A DNA stretch of 13,295 bases, taken from positions 1 to 13,295 of the forward strand of contig JAUXJB010000018.1 in NCBI GenBank assembly GCA_030624945.1. The letters run 5' to 3'. Each line of letters starts with the position of its first letter. Position 1 is the stretch's first letter. The notes beneath the pieces are model-generated. The model saw only the letters and a program-made list of their open reading frames with translations. It ran no database searches and was not told where the DNA came from. Below, piece after piece: positions 13,049-13,295 of the stretch. The stretch is from Deltaproteobacteria bacterium. Its GTDB lineage: Bacteria; Myxococcota_A; UBA9160; SZUA-336. The position numbers and the translations under genes are program-made.

Positions 13049-13177
13049 GTCCGTAGTGAGGGTCCCCCTTGTCGGTGTGGCGTCTTCCGTGGTAGACAGG
13101 TCCAGGAATTTTGGCAGCTTCTGGCGTCAGTAAGCGAGCTTCCGTTTCGATCGATCCGAAGGAGGAAGGGCCCCTAC

Positions 13178-13295
13178 ATGGACTACCCTGTTATCTCGAC
13201 CGATGACCACGCCTGGGAGAAGCGCGACACCTGGACTTCGCGTGTTCCGGCGCGTTTTCGCGATGACTGTCCGCAGGTGCGGCGGGAAGACGGCA
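13178..13295 (+). CDS. Amidohydrolase-family (amidohydrolase 2) protein, first 39 residues, cut by the right window edge
   Basis: The frame starts at ATG 13178 and is open to the window edge. The first residues, MDYPVISTDDHAWEKRDTW, then TSRVPARFRDDCPQVRR, match the N-terminus of the TIM-barrel metal-dependent amidohydrolase/decarboxylase family, where a D-x-H pair near the start (Asp9, His11 here) binds metal and Glu14 follows. These enzymes hydrolyse or decarboxylate small molecules. GAAGGG 7 nt upstream and a stronger GGAGG 12 nt upstream support the start. It is divergent from the DUF35 operon across about 130 bp and so may be co-regulated with it. Family assignment rests on 39 residues only; the substrate cannot be inferred. 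Confidence 0.7.
   Translation, partial: MDYPVISTDDHAWEKRDTWTSRVPARFRDDCPQVRREDG

Noticed and set aside
13049..13177. Divergent promoters between the DUF35 operon and the amidohydrolase
   Set aside because: Promoters must exist here, but no pair of boxes with acceptable spacing stood out on either strand, so none is reported.

Overview
The window is GC-rich, densely coding bacterial DNA. It carries catabolic genes for CoA-thioester chemistry: two class III (CaiB/BaiF) CoA-transferases, a double-length acyl-CoA dehydrogenase, a thiolase-fold protein paired with a DUF35 OB-fold protein, a short-chain dehydrogenase and an amidohydrolase. It also carries a histidine kinase and an NtrC-type sigma-54 activator. 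Such gene sets are common in lipid- and steroid-degrading bacteria. The sigma-54 activator argues against an actinobacterium, so a proteobacterial or deltaproteobacteria-like lineage (Myxococcota, Desulfobacterota or Binatota type) is the best guess. Nothing here fixes the taxon. I see no tRNA, rRNA, CRISPR array, transposase or integrase.

Layout from left to right. (1) 1-1193, minus: the N-terminal 397 residues of a CoA-transferase that runs off the left edge and whose last visible residues look like the start of a second transferase domain. (2) 1327-3522, plus: a membrane histidine kinase. It is convergent, with overlapping stop codons, with (3) the NtrC-family regulator at 3519-4865, minus. 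(4) 5140-5424, plus: a small acidic secreted protein or lipoprotein, followed by a strong hairpin terminator at 5483-5514. (5) 5545-5667, plus: a possible 40-residue single-span membrane protein. (6) 5684-7849, minus: a fused double acyl-CoA dehydrogenase with a TTG start, divergent from (7) an SDR oxidoreductase at 7913-8725, plus. (8) A 44-bp near-palindrome that takes in both stop codons separates the SDR from (9) a three-gene minus-strand operon: DUF35 protein (13048-12578), thiolase-like protein (12572-11367) and an 856-residue tandem CoA-transferase (11332-8762). (10) 13178 to the right edge, plus: the start of an amidohydrolase, divergent from that operon.

Inferred joint function. The transferases would move CoA onto a carboxylic acid, the double dehydrogenase would desaturate the acyl-CoA, and the cysteine-less thiolase-fold protein with its DUF35 partner could cleave a carbon-carbon bond as in the Ltp2/ChsH2 retro-aldolase of steroid side-chain degradation. 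The SDR would oxidise or reduce an alcohol or ketone intermediate. No enoyl-CoA hydratase or acyl-CoA ligase is visible. The substrate is unknown.

A recurring theme is duplicated or fused enzymes in which the halves have kept different active-site motifs. In the 856-residue transferase only the C-terminal half keeps the catalytic aspartate position. In the double dehydrogenase the two halves keep complementary motifs.
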